Shown here piece by piece: positions 62,131 to 64,000 of a stretch of 64,000 bases of DNA. The stretch comes from Ianthella basta (Eukaryota > Porifera > Demospongiae > Verongiida > Ianthellidae), in the NCBI GenBank assembly GCA_964019415.1, contig OZ025868.1, positions 9,671,143 through 9,735,142 on the forward strand, in the 5' to 3' direction. Position numbers and translations under genes: made by a program. The notes under the pieces are model-generated. The model was given only the letters and a program-made list of their open reading frames with translations, did not search any database and was not told the DNA's origin. How positions within the stretch are numbered: the first letter of the stretch is position 1; every line of letters starts with the position of its first letter.

Positions 62131-64000
62131 TGTATATCCGTCCCAGTCAACCTGAGACACCTAGATTGCACAATAGCCCGGTGTTCTCCGCAAGCGCTCA
62201 CGACACGCTCTACTTGGCCACCGTTAGCCACAGAACTGCTCAACACTCCACTTCATCGCTGCACGCTGCGTTCAAATTGCTGTTAACGTCGCCTATTGCT
62301 CCAGCGAGGGCTACACGCCTGTTGGCAAGTCCGCCATATTGGCTGACGTCATTTGTCCTGCGTGGCCGGGAACACTTTCATTGTTCCCTCGGGTGAAGCG
62401 CAAAATGCACACTGTGGTTAGCACAGCACGGACGGGCTTCCTTGCGCAGCTCCAAATATGTAGGTGTTGATTGCCCAGCTGCCGTCCAGTGCTTCGTATG
62501 GCTTGCTATCCCTTCTTTCTGCCAGCCAGTGAAAGCAGATAGCAGTTCTATTATTGCCCAAAATGTACTTGCCCTGGTCGAGTTACACTCATGCACTGTA
62601 CTTTACTGTAATAGCTAGCTATATGCATTCAAGCGAGGCTGGTTGCATTTTAATGTATGCCCTAGTAAGTACTCTGTGGCTGCCGAGGAGAGTGTGGCAA
62701 AGAACCATAAGCCAACTGTCTGCTATCTTGGATCTACGGAGGAAGTAATGGTTGTCTGGATCCTTGCCAGATATGCTAAGATAGAGAGTGTGCGGTACAT
62801 CTTATTTCCCATGGTCCACTATTGCCATGATGTAATGCCATTTACCTTTTGGCCAACCGTTCTGATATAAGCTGTAGCACTCTCTATGTAGGGATAGTCT
62901 AGTATGCTAACCCCACTCCGCCTCTAGGACACATGTCCCAGAAAGGCGAAGAGGGTCTAGGAAAGTTAAGTAATGAATTTCATTAATTGTAGGGTGAGTA
63001 AAAGGCTTGCCCACTGCTATGGTGTTCAATGCGCTGCAATTTAGATACAAACACATGTGTCTATGTATAATGAAAGAATGTATTTTTTCAGCTTGCTGTG
63101 TATGCAAAATACCACAAAATATCAACAAGGGTGGCAATAATTATTGTGTACAGGGCTACAATGGTCACTGAAGAGCTCCAACAAATGAATAGATGCTAAG
63201 TAATGTGTGCATACAGGGAAATTTGGGCTATTAGGCTACTGGCATACATGCGCAAAGTCAGTCACTTAGTAAGAAGTGAAATCATCTTTTAAGACTTGCA
63301 AACTGTTCAAAACCAGGTCCTCTGTGGATGTAACTAGCCTGTCATGTGTAGCGTGAAATCCTGTCTACACACCTGGGAATCTATTTAATGATCTGCGATC
63401 CCTGTGTGGGAAGTGACCTTTGTCAGCCTTTTTTCAATGTTTAGTCAGTGTTTAGTCAGTGCACAAATGCTTGAGCGATGGAAACCATAGCTTGCTAGCT
63501 TACTAATGAACGTCTTGAGTGACTGTGACTGTGCTTTAGAAACCCCTATTTGATGACTGCCAGGATCACTTCCTTTAAATGTCCAATGTGCTTTCAGCAC
63601 TTTGCAACCTCAAGGCTGTTCTTGCACTGACTATGATGCCATCTTTCGCAAAGAATCTAATTCTGAAGCTCCACTCTTGTGGATTCATTGTCATTTGTTA
63701 TTTGCTCGTTGATAGTATGCTTTGCTTTCACAGATATTTTCGAGGCTTGTCCACTCCTTGGTCTGCCCTGGATAGTGTATGAGAAACTTGTAGACTCCTA
63801 TTTTGCTAGCTTTTGTCCTTTCTTGAAGAGATAGTGGGAGATATCTGGACAACCTTTCCCCAACCCACAATGAAAGAGGATTCTCTGTTTTACGTAGTTG
63901 AACATACCATTGAAGTTGTCTAGACTGAACTGGTAAATGGCAGACTGTAACCTCAAGGACAAACACTTTCAGACATGATGGGGTTTGTCATTGATGGCTC
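61937..64000. other. Right end: intron of gene C and unassigned sequence
   Basis: An (ATGT)n microsatellite lies at 62096-62135 and a single CRE-like TGACGTCA near 62343, in a CG-richer stretch (62140-62600). No exon of the receptor family, no RNA gene and no convincing transposon protein was found. A minus-strand frame at 63691-63966 (LSLWVGERLSRYLPLS) is only faintly like a piggyBac transposase. Confidence 0.4.

Noticed and set aside
63691-63966. Possible piggyBac transposase fragment on the minus strand
   Set aside because: Only a short stretch (GERLSRYLPLS...KIGVYKFL) is faintly similar and the expected following motifs are absent or out of order.

Overview
This window is eukaryotic, and most likely comes from an early-branching marine animal: a demosponge first, a cnidarian second. 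It has introns with GT-AG borders, secreted-receptor exons of the Ig/FN3 type, and many families of animal-type transposable elements (CR1/L2-like LINEs with 2A peptides and a PHD finger, an OTU-bearing Helitron, pogo/Tigger, tRNA-SINEs, MITEs). Base composition is AT-rich. There are no bacterial operons, ribosome binding sites or rRNA genes. The species call is an inference from gene style only.

The host genes I can support form one family of small single-pass receptors: signal peptide, one cysteine-rich Ig-like domain, one FN3-like domain with extra cysteines, a short linker, one membrane helix, and a short tail with a proline stretch and two spaced tyrosine motifs (VYYETV, an ITIM consensus match, and AYQSV). 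Four members are visible. Gene D is on the minus strand, with only an FN3 exon at 1-196. Gene A is on the plus strand and complete, 10277-15783, 320 residues. Gene B is on the minus strand, 35992-18540, complete except for a one-base deletion in its Ig exon. Gene C is on the plus strand, with its signal exon at 39437 and Ig exon at 61622; the rest lies beyond the window. All coding introns are phase 1. D/A and B/C are arranged head to head, and A/B tail to tail. The upstream regions of A and C are long duplicates of each other. The tails and 3' ends of A and B are nearly identical, while their Ig domains differ strongly. Together this is a young duplicated cluster of immune-type or allorecognition-type receptors.

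The rest is mostly transposons. From 0.5 to 7.3 kb there is a pogo/Tigger relic and two different decayed reverse transcriptase elements. From 16.8 to 17.4 kb there is a dead protein kinase fragment. From 20.8 to 31.3 kb, inside intron 2 of gene B, lie LINE fragments, a terminal-inverted-repeat (TIR) element carrying a RecQ helicase exon, a decayed Helitron with Rep, Pif1-like and OTU parts and a 15-residue tandem repeat, and a minisatellite. A SINE inverted pair lies at 34.1-34.6 kb. From 37.0 to 40.2 kb, around the start of gene C, three more elements occur with TAGYC ends and 9-bp target duplications; one carries a second RecQ fragment. From 43.8 to 61.5 kb, in the 22-kb first intron of gene C, there is a nest of foldback and MITE families that share the motif ATGTAGGGATGG. 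Two CR1/L2-like LINEs are inserted there: one at 47.9-51.6 kb (minus) and one at 56247-59648 (plus). The last 2 kb show no recognisable gene.

The most notable points are the receptor cluster with ITIM-like tails, the family of Mutator-like TIR elements with hairpins inside their ends and captured RecQ exons, the 2A or 2A-like peptides in both LINEs, and a terminal hairpin whose paired bases have changed together between copies.
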